Shown here: positions 1-8,527 of the stretch, piece by piece
Layout: each line of letters starts with the position of its first letter
Numbering within the stretch: position 1 is the stretch's first letter
The notes under the pieces: model-generated
Seen by the model: only the letters and a program-made list of their open reading frames with translations
The model's database searches: none
Told to the model about the DNA's origin: nothing
Assembly: GCA_948330435.1 (NCBI GenBank)
Contig: CAOJBY010000015.1
Coordinates: 25,842-89,841 of the forward strand
Origin: an uncultured Lachnoclostridium sp.
Lineage (GTDB): Bacteria; Bacillota; Clostridia; Lachnospirales; Lachnospiraceae
Length of the DNA stretch: 64,000 nucleotides
Direction of reading: 5' to 3'
Position numbers and translations under genes: made by a program

Positions 1-832
1 CTATGAGCAGAGTAATCATGTGAATGCTCAGAAAGAACAGGAAAATACCTAAAAGCGTAGGAAGAATGAGCTGGGGTGCGTAAAAGGCATTTCCAAGGAG
101 CGACACGGCAAAACAAACAGCTAGAAAGATGAGAATGCCCCTCATTTTTCTCAGAGCACGGCCATATAGAAAAAAGGGCTTCCGGTTTATATACAGATTA
201 CATTGCCTGTATAAAGCATATACGTGAGATTCCGGAAGCTCAAAATACAGCGTTCCGTATGCAGGGGCTTCATCGGTCTCTTTGGGCAGCTCAGAATCCG
301 TGCGGGGAAGTTCACTTTCAGCCATGGATGCGGCATTCCGTATAAAAGCGGCACTTTGCTGGGGAGTGCTTGTGCTAAAAGCTGCCTGTGGGAGAAAAAG
401 AGCCACAGGACCGGAAAAGCGTAACAACAGGCCGCCACGAAAAGGCACTGCTTCAAGAAGATCCGACAGAGGATGCTGTGCGTTGGAGACCGTTCCGTCC
501 CGCAGGGTAATCTCTTCCGTCAGCACGCCGTCCGCCAAAGCAGCCTGATAGAAAGCGGGAAGCTGTTTCTTTAATACTCTTTTATTGCCAAAATGTATCA
601 TCACCAATAAGAGGGGATAGCAGAATGCCGCAGAAAAAAGACTGGAACCCAGGTTAAAATCTCCGTCGATTACAGGATGGATAAAGGCAACAAATAAAAC
701 GATAGCAGGAGGGAACAGCGTCTGGAAATAAAATGATTTTCGGGCGGATGTTCCCTTTATTCTTCTTAAAGCGGCATTATTTTCTTTTACAGTCTGAAAA
801 TTCATCTGATAGATCCAGGTCATAAATTTCAT
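1..832 (-). CDS. YcxB-like membrane protein (3' end outside window)
   Basis: Minus-strand reading frame open from an ATG at 832 to the window edge, giving 277 visible codons without a stop. A GGAGGGG sequence lies directly before the ATG. Two hydrophobic segments at about residues 37-57 and 65-82 are followed by a soluble stretch whose pattern (TLRDGTVSN, then PFRGGLLLRF and VALFLPQAAF) resembles the YcxB-type domain, and then by more hydrophobic segments near residues 232-277. The N-terminal pair plus soluble domain is usual for the family; the extra C-terminal membrane segments are less so. Function is unknown. The family assignment is by pattern only. Confidence 0.6.
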   Translation of the reverse strand, partial: MKFMTWIYQMNFQTVKENNAALRRIKGTSARKSFYFQTLFPPAIVLFVAFIHPVIDGDFNLGSSLFSAAFCYPLLLVMIHFGNKRVLKKQLPAFYQAALADGVLTEEITLRDGTVSNAQHPLSDLLEAVPFRGGLLLRFSGPVALFLPQAAFSTSTPQQSAAFIRNAASMAESELPRTDSELPKETDEAPAYGTLYFELPESHVYALYRQCNLYINRKPFFLYGRALRKMRGILIFLAVCFAVSLLGNAFYAPQLILPTLLGIFLFFLSIHMITLLI

Positions 833-1020
833 CCCCTCCATGTGAATACTTCATAATACTTAGTTTACCACTGAGGAAATCCTTACGCAATAGCAATGTG
901 AAAATAATGTGATATCTGGTTTCACTCTATGGTCAAGCGGTAAAAAATATGGTAAACTAATGAAAGATGTTGAGAAAGAATTGTATCTGCTTTGGCAGAA
1001 GATAGAAAGGAGAGCTTAAG

Positions 1021-1575
1021 ATGGAGGAATTCATCCAGGGCGGAGATCGAGCAGTCTATCAGGGTTTTTTTCAAAAGCTTGAGAGAGAAAAGCGTTTGCC
1101 AGAGCAGGACAAAGCCTATTTGAAAGAAAAAAATCCGGAGCTTTATGAGATGGTAGAATCTCTGGAGCAAGAACTTGTGATTTATAGGGAAAAGTTAAAA
1201 AAATGTGGTTCCAAAGAGGAAGTGGAGGAACTCAAAGAGTCTTATGAGGACGGTTTGCTGTTGGGAATTAGTCTGGTGGAGAGTAATCCGGTGCTCCCTT
1301 TGGAGAAGAAATTGGAATACACCATGTTTAAGGATACCAAGCTTTCTATTATGGAAGAGGTCATTGGGGAATTTACGAAAAGTGCCGGGTATGAAGAACT
1401 TCCGGATAAGGCTGAGAATATGGGGGAGACAAAAGGAGAGGAAAACGAAGATCAGGACGAAGAATTGGAGCTGCAGAAAATCAAGCGTGCAAAAGCTGTG
1501 AGCAGTTATGCATACAGCCGGAGGGCGGGAGAAGCAGGCACACAGGAGACTTCGCCTTTTGACGTAAAAGGATAG
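1021..1575 (+). CDS. Hypothetical charged protein upstream of hisH
   Basis: A 184-residue soluble protein with a good ribosome-binding site (GAAAGGAG) 8 bases before the ATG. It is very rich in Glu and Lys, with a likely coiled coil at about residues 20-75 and an acidic, low-complexity tail after residue 135. No catalytic motif, signal peptide or membrane segment is visible. It ends 13 bases before hisH and so is probably co-transcribed with hisH-hisF, but nothing in it points to histidine synthesis. I do not recognise the family. Confidence 0.7.
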   Translation: MEEFIQGGDRAVYQGFFQKLEREKRLPEQDKAYLKEKNPELYEMVESLEQELVIYREKLKKCGSKEEVEELKESYEDGLLLGISLVESNPVLPLEKKLEYTMFKDTKLSIMEEVIGEFTKSAGYEELPDKAENMGETKGEENEDQDEELELQKIKRAKAVSSYAYSRRAGEAGTQETSPFDVKG

Positions 1576-1588
1576 GAGCGATGTAAAA

Positions 1589-2206
1589 ATGATTGGAATT
1601 ATTGATTACGATGCAGGCAATTTAAAGAGCGTGGAAAAAGCCCTGCTGTCTTTGGGAGAGGAAGCCGTGGTAACCAGAGACAGGAGCGAGCTTCTTAAGG
1701 CGGACAAGGTGATTCTTCCGGGAGTGGGGAACTTCGGTGACGCCATGGGAAAGTTAAAATCCTACGGACTTGATGAAGTGATAAGGGATGTGGTGGAAAA
1801 GGGAACGCCGTTTTTGGGGATTTGCCTGGGTCTGCAGCTGCTTTTTGAGGAAAGTGAGGAAGCCCCCGGCGTTCCGGGACTTGGAATTCTAAAGGGGAAG
1901 ATTCTTCGGATTCCGGAGGAGCCGGGACTTAAGATTCCGCACATTGGCTGGAATTCTTTAATGCTTCAGAATGAGGGAAGGTTGTTTCAGGGCTTGGAGG
2001 AGGAACCCTATGTATACTTTGTTCATTCCTACTATTTGAAAGCGGAGGATGAGCAGATTGTAAAGGCAGCGACGGAGTATGGAACCCGGATTCAGATCCA
2101 TGCGTCCGTGGAGAGGGACAATGTATTTGCCTGCCAGTTCCATCCGGAGAAGAGCAGCGGCACGGGGCTTAAGATTTTGAAAAACTTTGCGGAGCTGGAG
2201 GGTTAG
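1589..2206 (+). CDS. hisH: Imidazole glycerol phosphate synthase, glutaminase subunit
   Basis: Supplies ammonia from glutamine to HisF for the cyclisation that yields imidazole glycerol phosphate and AICAR in histidine biosynthesis. It is a class I glutamine amidotransferase of 205 residues, full length for the family. The nucleophile elbow GICLGLQ places the catalytic Cys at residue 79, and QFHPEKS supplies His185 and Glu187. An oxyanion-strand motif LPGVGNFGDA is present at 43-52. It ends 3 bases before hisF, so the two subunits are translated together. No other his genes are in the window. Confidence 0.97.
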   Translation: MIGIIDYDAGNLKSVEKALLSLGEEAVVTRDRSELLKADKVILPGVGNFGDAMGKLKSYGLDEVIRDVVEKGTPFLGICLGLQLLFEESEEAPGVPGLGILKGKILRIPEEPGLKIPHIGWNSLMLQNEGRLFQGLEEEPYVYFVHSYYLKAEDEQIVKAATEYGTRIQIHASVERDNVFACQFHPEKSSGTGLKILKNFAELEG

Positions 2207-2209
2207 AAG

Positions 2210-2971
2210 ATGTTTACAAAAAGAATTATTCCCTGTCTGGACGTACATGCCGGCCGGGTGGTAAAGGGTGTTAATTTTGTGAACCTTAGGGATGCTGGGG
2301 ATCCGGTAGAGATTGCGGCTGCTTACGATAAGGCCGGTGCGGACGAGGTGGTATTCCTGGATATTACGGCCAGTTCCGATGCCCGCAATACTGTGGTGGA
2401 TATGGTCCGAAAAGTGGCGGAAAAAGTATTTATTCCCTTTACGGTTGGCGGCGGTATTCGGACGGTGGATGACTTTAAGGTGCTTCTTCGGGAGGGGGCG
2501 GACAAGATCTCCGTAAACTCCGCAGCCATTATGCGGCCGGAGCTTATCAGCGAGGCGGCGGACAAGTTCGGAAGCCAGTGCGTGGTGGTGGCGATTGATG
2601 CCAAGCGAAGAAGTGACGGAAGCGGCTGGAATATCTTTAAGAATGGTGGTCGGGTAGATATGGGGCTGGATGCGGTAGAGTGGGCTGTGAAAGCGGAGCG
2701 ATTAGGAGCCGGTGAGATACTGCTCACCAGCATGGACTGTGACGGGACTAAGGCAGGCTATGATATTGAATTGACCCGTACCATTGCGGAGCATGTGTCC
2801 ATTCCGGTGATTGCTTCCGGAGGAGCCGGCACAAAGGAGCATTTTCTGGATGCCCTGACGGACGGGAAAGCGGATGCGGTGCTGGCGGCTTCGCTCTTTC
2901 ACTATAAGGAGCTTGAGATTCGGGAGTTAAAGGAATATTTAAGGGAGCATCAGGTGCCGGTACGTTTGTAG
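2210..2971 (+). CDS. hisF: Imidazole glycerol phosphate synthase, cyclase subunit
   Basis: TIM-barrel synthase subunit that converts PRFAR plus HisH-derived ammonia to imidazole glycerol phosphate and AICAR. The 253-residue length is standard. The two catalytic aspartates are in place: Asp11 in PCLDVHAGRVVKG and Asp130 in VVVAIDAKR. Phosphate-binding glycine loops are seen at FTVGGGIR and at IASGGAGT near the C terminus. It follows hisH by 3 bases. The uracil-DNA glycosylase gene begins 42 bases downstream with no terminator between, so it is likely on the same transcript. Confidence 0.98.
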   Translation: MFTKRIIPCLDVHAGRVVKGVNFVNLRDAGDPVEIAAAYDKAGADEVVFLDITASSDARNTVVDMVRKVAEKVFIPFTVGGGIRTVDDFKVLLREGADKISVNSAAIMRPELISEAADKFGSQCVVVAIDAKRRSDGSGWNIFKNGGRVDMGLDAVEWAVKAERLGAGEILLTSMDCDGTKAGYDIELTRTIAEHVSIPVIASGGAGTKEHFLDALTDGKADAVLAASLFHYKELEIRELKEYLREHQVPVRL

Positions 2972-3013
2972 CGGAACTGGAAATATTACAGAACGAAAGA
3001 TAGGAGAACTGTT

Positions 3014-3688
3014 ATGGGAATGATTGAAAATGATTGGCTGGAGCCATTGAATCCGGAGTTTCGCAAGCCGTATTATGCGGAGCTGTTTCGCTTTGTGAAG
3101 GAAGAATATGCTACAAGAAAGGTGTTTCCTCCCGCAGATGATATTTTTAATGCCTTTCACCTGACTCCCCTTGGGGAGGTAAAGGTGGTGATTCTGGGAC
3201 AGGATCCCTATCATAATGACGGACAGGCACATGGACTTTGCTTCTCTGTAAAGCCGGAGGTGGACATTCCTCCGTCACTGGTCAATATTTATCAGGAGCT
3301 TCACGATGATCTGGGCTGCTACATTCCCAATAACGGGTATTTGACCAAATGGGCCAGACAGGGGGTGCTGATGCTGAATACGGTGCTGACTGTGCGGGCA
3401 CACCAGGCGAATTCTCACAGAGGAAAAGGCTGGGAGGAATTTACCGATGCGGCTATCCGTATTCTGGACGAACAGGATCGTCCCATTGTATTTATTTTGT
3501 GGGGAAGCCCGGCTCAGAAAAAGGCAATGATGCTGCATAACCCGAAGCATCTGATTTTAAAAGCACCTCACCCAAGCCCCCTGTCTGCATATCGGGGATT
3601 CTTTGGAAGCAGGCCTTTTAGCCAGACCAATGAGTTTCTTAAGGAGAACGGATTAGAGCCCATCGACTGGCAGATTGAGAATGTATAA
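3014..3688 (+). CDS. ung: Uracil-DNA glycosylase, family 1
   Basis: Excises uracil from DNA to start base-excision repair. The 224-residue protein carries the family 1 water-activating motif GQDPYH (Asp64), the uracil-binding region around LMLNTVLTV and the minor-groove loop HPSPLSAYRGFFG with its catalytic His186. The start is supported by GATAGGAGAA 7 bases upstream. The gene ends in a strong bidirectional terminator at 3698-3765 facing the minus-strand activase gene. Confidence 0.97.
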   Translation: MGMIENDWLEPLNPEFRKPYYAELFRFVKEEYATRKVFPPADDIFNAFHLTPLGEVKVVILGQDPYHNDGQAHGLCFSVKPEVDIPPSLVNIYQELHDDLGCYIPNNGYLTKWARQGVLMLNTVLTVRAHQANSHRGKGWEEFTDAAIRILDEQDRPIVFILWGSPAQKKAMMLHNPKHLILKAPHPSPLSAYRGFFGSRPFSQTNEFLKENGLEPIDWQIENV

Positions 3689-3697
3689 GAGATATTA

Positions 3698-3765
3698 AAA
3701 TCCCTGGTGGAGGGAGGGTATCATTTAGCAAAGCATGAATGATACCCTCCCTCCACCAGGGATTT
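3698..3765. terminator. Bidirectional terminator between ung and the activase gene
   Basis: A perfect 27-bp inverted repeat (3698-3724 and 3739-3765) with a 14-base loop. The arms begin AAATCCCTGGTGG and end CCACCAGGGATTT, so each strand gives a stem followed by a short T run. It lies exactly between two convergent stop codons, and its right arm reaches the stop of the minus-strand gene. Confidence 0.9.
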
Positions 3766-6700
3766 TTATGTATTGCTTTTATTTAAATTCTTATTTGCTG
3801 TTGCCAGCATCAGCTTCAATCGGTTCAACTGATTCACTTCACTGGCCCCGGGATCATAGTCAATGGCTACTACGTTGGACTGTGGATACTGTCTCCTGAG
3901 CTCCTTGATAACGCCCTTGCCCACCACATGATTAGGCAGGCAGCCAAAGGGCTGTGTGCAGACAATATTATGTACGCCATTGTGAATCAACTCCAGCATC
4001 TCCCCGGTGAGGAACCAGCCCTCTCCGGTCTGGTTGCCCAGAGACACGAATTTTGAAGCCATTTCCCCCATCCGGTCAATATTGCCGGGAGGAACAAAGT
4101 GAACGCTTCTTTGGAACGCCTTTACCGCTGGCTTTCGAATCCATTCCATAGCCTTGATCCCTAAGCGGCCATTCCGGGCGGAGGAACGTTTTTTACCCAG
4201 ATATCGGGCTTTAAACTCATTATTCTTAAAGCAGTAAAGCAAAAAGTCCATCAGATCCGGCACAACGGCCTCGGCACCCTCGGATTCTAGAAGTTCTACA
4301 ATGTGATTGTTGGCAGAGGGCGAGAACTTCACAAGAATCTCTCCCACCACTCCCACACGGGGTTTTTTCAGATCCTCATAAACAGGAAGCCGGTCAAATT
4401 CTTCAATAATTCCCCTGCAGATCTTTACAAAACGATGATGTGAGATACGGCTGCCGGAAAGGAAGTCCTGGCAGATCTTTTTCCACTTCTCATGAAGCCG
4501 GTCTGCGGCACCGGGTACTTTCTCATAGGGACGCATCCGATAGAGCACCCGAAGAAAAATATCGCCGAATACCAATCCGTACAAGCCTTTCACAGCCAAT
4601 CTGGGTGTGATTTTGAACCCGGGGTTTTTCTCCAAACCGCTTAAATTGATTGAAATCACAGGAATATCCGGATACCCGGCTTTTTCAAGGGCCCGGCGGA
4701 TAAAGCCGATGTAGTTGGTAGCCCGGCATCCCCCGCCTGTCTGGGAGATGATGACCGCCAGCTTATCCGTATCGTATTTGTCCGAGAGAATGGCGGTCAT
4801 AATCTGTCCCACTACCACCAGGGAGGGATAACAGGCGTCGTTGTTTACATATTTCAGTCCCATATCAATAGCCGCCTTGTCCGAATCCGGCAGAACCTCC
4901 AGCTTAAAGCCGGAAGCCCGGAAAGCAGGCTCAATGATGTCAAAATGAATGGGTGACATTTGGGGGCAGAGGATGGTATGGGTTTTTTGCATCTCTGTTG
5001 TAAATATGGTCCTCTCATAGGAAGAGGATACAATGGAACGGCAGACAGCCTTTTGTTCCCGAACCCTAAGAGCAGAGATCAGGGAACGGACACGGATTCT
5101 GGCTGCTCCCAGATTGTTTACCTCGTCAATCTTCAGGCAGGTGTAGATCTTCCCGGAATTACTTAAAATATCATTTACCTGATCCGTAGTGACCGCATCC
5201 AAACCGCAGCCAAAGGAATTGAGCTGAATGAGATCCAGATCCTCCCTGGTCTTCACAAAGTTAGCCGCCGCATACAGACGGGAATGGTACATCCACTGGT
5301 CCATAACCATCAGAGGGCGTTCCACCCCGTAAAGATGGCTGACGGAATCCTCCGTAAACACAGCAATTCCGTAGGAATTGATAAGCTCCGGAATGCCGTG
5401 GTTGATCTCCGGATCGATGTGATAGGGCCGTCCGGCCAGAACAATGCCCCTCCTGCCGGTCTCTTTTAAATAGGAAAGAGTTTCCTCGCCCTTTCGCATC
5501 ATATCTTCCCGGACGTTCTCAAGTTCTTTCCACGCCTTGCGTACGGCGGAAGAAATTTCTGCAGCAGGAATGCGGTATTTTCCCTCAAATTCCTCAATAA
5601 GACGTTTTTCCAGGACCCTTTCATTTTCAAAGGAGAGGAAAGGATTGAAAAAGTCGATAGAGCCATCCAACAACTCGTCTATATTGTTTTTTATATTTTC
5701 TGCATAAGAAGTGACAATGGGACAGTTATAATGGTTACCTGCCTCGGGAAATTCATTTCGCTCATAGGGGATGCAGGGGTAGAAGATAAACTTCAGTCCC
5801 TTGCGTATCAGCCAGGTCACATGACCGTGGGCCAGCTTGGCGGGATAGCATTCCGACTCGCTGGGAATGGATTCAATGCCCAATTCATAAATCTTCCGGT
5901 TGGATGCCGGAGAGAGTACCACCTGGTACTTAAGCTCCGTAAAAAAGGTAAACCAGAAAGGATAATTTTCATAAAAATTCAAAACTCTCGGAATGCCCAC
6001 TGGTCCCCTTACAGCCTCATCAGGGGCAAGAGGCGTATAGCCAAAGAGCCGCTGATTCTTGTACTCATAGAGGTTGGGAATTTGCTCCTGATTCCGGGTC
6101 TTTCCAATGCCCCGTTCACAGCGGTTGCCGGAAATAAACTGGCGGCCTCCCGTAAAACGGTTAATGGTCAGACGGCAGTTGTTGGTGCATCCCTTGCATT
6201 TGGACATGGTGGTAGTAAATTCCAGCTGATTGATCTGATCGATAGAGAGCATGGTGGTTTCCATGCCCCTGCTATAACGTTCCCTTGCAATCAGGGCAGC
6301 TCCGAAAGCTCCCATAATACCGGCGATGTCAGGCCGAATCACCTCGCAGCCGGCGATTTTTTCAAAGCTTCTGAGGACGGCGTCATTGTAGAAAGTACCC
6401 CCCTGAACCACAATATGCTTTCCCAAAGAGGAAGCGTCGGAAACCTTGATCACTTTGAATAAGGCATTCTTGATGACGGAATAAGCCAGACCTGCGGAAA
6501 TATCCGAAACCTCGGCTCCCTCTTTTTGAGCCTGCTTTACTTTGGAATTCATAAATACGGTACAGCGGGTTCCCAGATCAATGGGGTGCTTTGCAAAAAG
6601 GGCGGCCTTTGCAAAATCCTCCACGCTGTAATTGAGAGAACCCGCAAAGGTCTCAATAAAGGATCCGCAGCCGGAGGAGCAGGCTTCGTTAAGCTGAACA

Positions 6701-8019
6701 CTGTCCACGGTGTGATTCTTAATGCGGATGCATTTCATATCCTGTCCACCGATATCCAGGATACAATCCACCTCCGGATCGAAGAACTCAGCGGCATAGT
6801 AATGGGCCACCGTCTCCACCTCACCCTCGTCCAGCATCAGGGCAGCTTTAATCAACGCTTCCCCGTAGCCGGTAGAGCAGGAACGGGCAATTCGGGCATT
6901 TTTCGGAAGAAAGCGGTAAATATCCCGAATGGCCCTAAGGGTAGTCTTTAAGGGACTTCCGTTGTTATTACTATAGAAAGAATAGAGGAGGGAACCATCC
7001 TCGGCTACCAGGGCAGCCTTGGTTGTGGTGCTTCCGGCGTCAATACCCAGAAAACAGTCTCCCTCATATGCCTGAAAGTCGCTCCTTAAAACCTCATGGC
7101 GGCTGTGGCGTTCCTGAAACTTGCCGTACTCATAGGAAGAGGTAAAGAGGGGCTCCATACGCTCTACTTCAAAATCGATCTGAATATGGGACTTTAGAAG
7201 CTCCCGAAGCTCTCCTAAGCGGACAGTTACTTCCGGCTTGCTGTTCCTCGCAGCACCTATGGCGGCAAAGAGATGGGAGTGCTCCGGTGCAATGGTGTGC
7301 GCCTCGTCCAGCTTCAGGGTACGGATAAAGGCATTCTTTAACTCCGACAAAAAGTGCAGAGGACCGCCCAGGAAAGCTACATGTCCCCGGATAGGCTTGC
7401 CGCAGGCCAGACCGCTGATAGTCTGATTCACTACGGCCTGAAAAATAGAAGCTGACAAATCTTCTTTTGTCGCTCCCTCGTTGATCAGTGGCTGAATATC
7501 CGATTTTGCAAATACGCCGCAGCGTGCGGCAATGGTATACAGAGAGTGGTAATTCTTGGCGTATTCGTTGAGACCTGCGGCATCCGTCTGTAAAAGAGAA
7601 GCCATCTGGTCGATAAAGGAGCCTGTGCCGCCTGCACAGATGCCGTTCATACGCTGCTCAATATTCCCTCCCTGGAAATAAATGATCTTGGCATCCTCGC
7701 CGCCCAGCTCAATGGCAACGTCCGTCTTGGGGGCTTCCGCTTCCAGAGCCTGAGCCACTGCGACTACTTCCTGAACAAAGGGAATCTTAAGATGTCCGGC
7801 AAGGGCCAGGCCTCCGGATCCGGTAATGGCGGGAGAGAGGTTCTGCTCTCCAAGCCGTTCCTCTGCCCGTCCAAGCAGCATGGCCAGAGTCTCTTGAATA
7901 TTGGCAAAATGACGTTCATAATCAGAAAACAGCAGATTCCCCTTGCTGTCTAAAATTGCGATTTTAACAGTTGTGGAACCAATGTCGATTCCCAGCATAG
8001 ATGCAGTCGGATTGTTCAT
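3766..8019 (-). CDS. Giant acyl-CoA dehydratase activase / 2-hydroxyacyl-CoA dehydratase-related protein
   Basis: A 1417-residue fusion. Two ASKHA ATPase modules of the BadF/HgdC type come first (MLGIDIGSTTVK near residue 8, FLGIDAGSTTTK near 325). Each has cysteines that could hold an interdomain [4Fe-4S] cluster (NGICAGGTGSF and CGVFAKSD; CSSGCGSF and CTVFMNSK). A Cys-rich link (MSKCKGCTNNC), a DUF2229 region and a C-terminal HgdB/HgdC-like domain follow. Such proteins use ATP to power low-potential electron transfer, but the substrate of this long form is unknown. The ATG at 8019 is preferred: a longer frame opens with TTG at 8097 but overlaps a good promoter -10 box. An AAAGGAGG lies about 30 bases before 8019, so a non-ATG start such as CTG at 8037 is possible. 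Confidence 0.88.
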   Translation of the reverse strand: MNNPTASMLGIDIGSTTVKIAILDSKGNLLFSDYERHFANIQETLAMLLGRAEERLGEQNLSPAITGSGGLALAGHLKIPFVQEVVAVAQALEAEAPKTDVAIELGGEDAKIIYFQGGNIEQRMNGICAGGTGSFIDQMASLLQTDAAGLNEYAKNYHSLYTIAARCGVFAKSDIQPLINEGATKEDLSASIFQAVVNQTISGLACGKPIRGHVAFLGGPLHFLSELKNAFIRTLKLDEAHTIAPEHSHLFAAIGAARNSKPEVTVRLGELRELLKSHIQIDFEVERMEPLFTSSYEYGKFQERHSRHEVLRSDFQAYEGDCFLGIDAGSTTTKAALVAEDGSLLYSFYSNNNGSPLKTTLRAIRDIYRFLPKNARIARSCSTGYGEALIKAALMLDEGEVETVAHYYAAEFFDPEVDCILDIGGQDMKCIRIKNHTVDSVQLNEACSSGCGSFIETFAGSLNYSVEDFAKAALFAKHPIDLGTRCTVFMNSKVKQAQKEGAEVSDISAGLAYSVIKNALFKVIKVSDASSLGKHIVVQGGTFYNDAVLRSFEKIAGCEVIRPDIAGIMGAFGAALIARERYSRGMETTMLSIDQINQLEFTTTMSKCKGCTNNCRLTINRFTGGRQFISGNRCERGIGKTRNQEQIPNLYEYKNQRLFGYTPLAPDEAVRGPVGIPRVLNFYENYPFWFTFFTELKYQVVLSPASNRKIYELGIESIPSESECYPAKLAHGHVTWLIRKGLKFIFYPCIPYERNEFPEAGNHYNCPIVTSYAENIKNNIDELLDGSIDFFNPFLSFENERVLEKRLIEEFEGKYRIPAAEISSAVRKAWKELENVREDMMRKGEETLSYLKETGRRGIVLAGRPYHIDPEINHGIPELINSYGIAVFTEDSVSHLYGVERPLMVMDQWMYHSRLYAAANFVKTREDLDLIQLNSFGCGLDAVTTDQVNDILSNSGKIYTCLKIDEVNNLGAARIRVRSLISALRVREQKAVCRSIVSSSYERTIFTTEMQKTHTILCPQMSPIHFDIIEPAFRASGFKLEVLPDSDKAAIDMGLKYVNNDACYPSLVVVGQIMTAILSDKYDTDKLAVIISQTGGGCRATNYIGFIRRALEKAGYPDIPVISINLSGLEKNPGFKITPRLAVKGLYGLVFGDIFLRVLYRMRPYEKVPGAADRLHEKWKKICQDFLSGSRISHHRFVKICRGIIEEFDRLPVYEDLKKPRVGVVGEILVKFSPSANNHIVELLESEGAEAVVPDLMDFLLYCFKNNEFKARYLGKKRSSARNGRLGIKAMEWIRKPAVKAFQRSVHFVPPGNIDRMGEMASKFVSLGNQTGEGWFLTGEMLELIHNGVHNIVCTQPFGCLPNHVVGKGVIKELRRQYPQSNVVAIDYDPGASEVNQLNRLKLMLATANKNLNKSNT

Positions 8020-8085
8020 AAACCAATTTTTCTGCAGATATGTACTGCAGCCTCCTTTAAAATAAGAAAAACTACATGATGTTAC

Positions 8086-8114
8086 ATTATACGACAATTA
8101 AAAAATTAAGGCAA
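8086..8114 (-). promoter_or_regulatory. Sigma-A promoter of the activase gene
   Basis: On the minus strand TTGCCT (8114-8109), 17 bases, then a perfect TATAAT (8091-8086). It lies about 70 bases upstream of the ATG at 8019. Its position argues against translation starting at the TTG at 8097. Confidence 0.65.
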
Positions 8115-8206
8115 ATAAAAAAATTCTAAAATAATTTCTTAATTTTCACCAGAAATGCCTATTTGTTCCCCCAAAACTCAAAAAGGTCTGCTTTTATAAA
8201 CAGAAA

Positions 8207-8236
8207 TTGGAAAAGATGCATATAGTATCTTATAAA
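8207..8236 (+). promoter_or_regulatory. Candidate sigma-A promoter of the LysM mini-protein
   Basis: TTGGAA (8207-8212), an 18-base spacer, then TATAAA (8231-8236), 30 bases before the ATG of the LysM gene. A moderate match. Confidence 0.45.
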
Positions 8237-8265
8237 ATAAGGAAAGATTCGAGGTAAACTTTTCT

Positions 8266-8472
8266 ATGCATAATTGTCATGGTTTTCTTCATGTTGTACA
8301 AAAAGGGGACACTCTTTATCTTTTAAGCCGCAGATACCAGGTGCCATTGTGGGCTGTTCTTGCTGCCAATCCCTATGTCAATATCTACAACCTCCAGGTG
8401 GGAGACGAGATCTGCATTCCCCGCAGGGTAAGGCCAAGAGATGAGTGCTGTGCTATTGTAATTGACAAATAA
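8266..8472 (+). CDS. Single-domain LysM protein
   Basis: A 68-residue protein that is almost entirely one LysM module, residues 8-53: VVQKGDTLYLLSRRY, then a central AANPYVNIYNLQVGDEICIP ending. LysM modules bind N-acetylglucosamine-containing glycans such as peptidoglycan or spore cortex. There is no signal peptide or membrane segment, so it may act inside the mother cell or be exported by another route. Residues 54-68 include a CC pair. Small LysM proteins like this are common in spore-forming Clostridia, but a spore role here is inference. The stop overlaps the promoter of the next gene. Confidence 0.8.
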   Translation: MHNCHGFLHVVQKGDTLYLLSRRYQVPLWAVLAANPYVNIYNLQVGDEICIPRRVRPRDECCAIVIDK

Positions 8473-8490
8473 TATCCTCTCACCTATAAT
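8462..8490 (+). promoter_or_regulatory. Consensus sigma-A promoter of the rhomboid-like gene
   Basis: Perfect TTGACA (8462-8467) and perfect TATAAT (8485-8490) separated by 17 bases, 37 bases upstream of the ATG at 8528. The -35 box lies in the last codons of the LysM gene. Confidence 0.85.
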
Positions 8491-8527
8491 AGACCAAAAG
8501 AAATGTGTGAAAGGATGATGCAGTTTC

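Noticed and set aside
5731..6462. A 243-codon plus-strand frame opposite the activase gene
   Set aside because: It is antisense to a conserved coding region, has no ribosome-binding site and reads like a shadow of the real gene.
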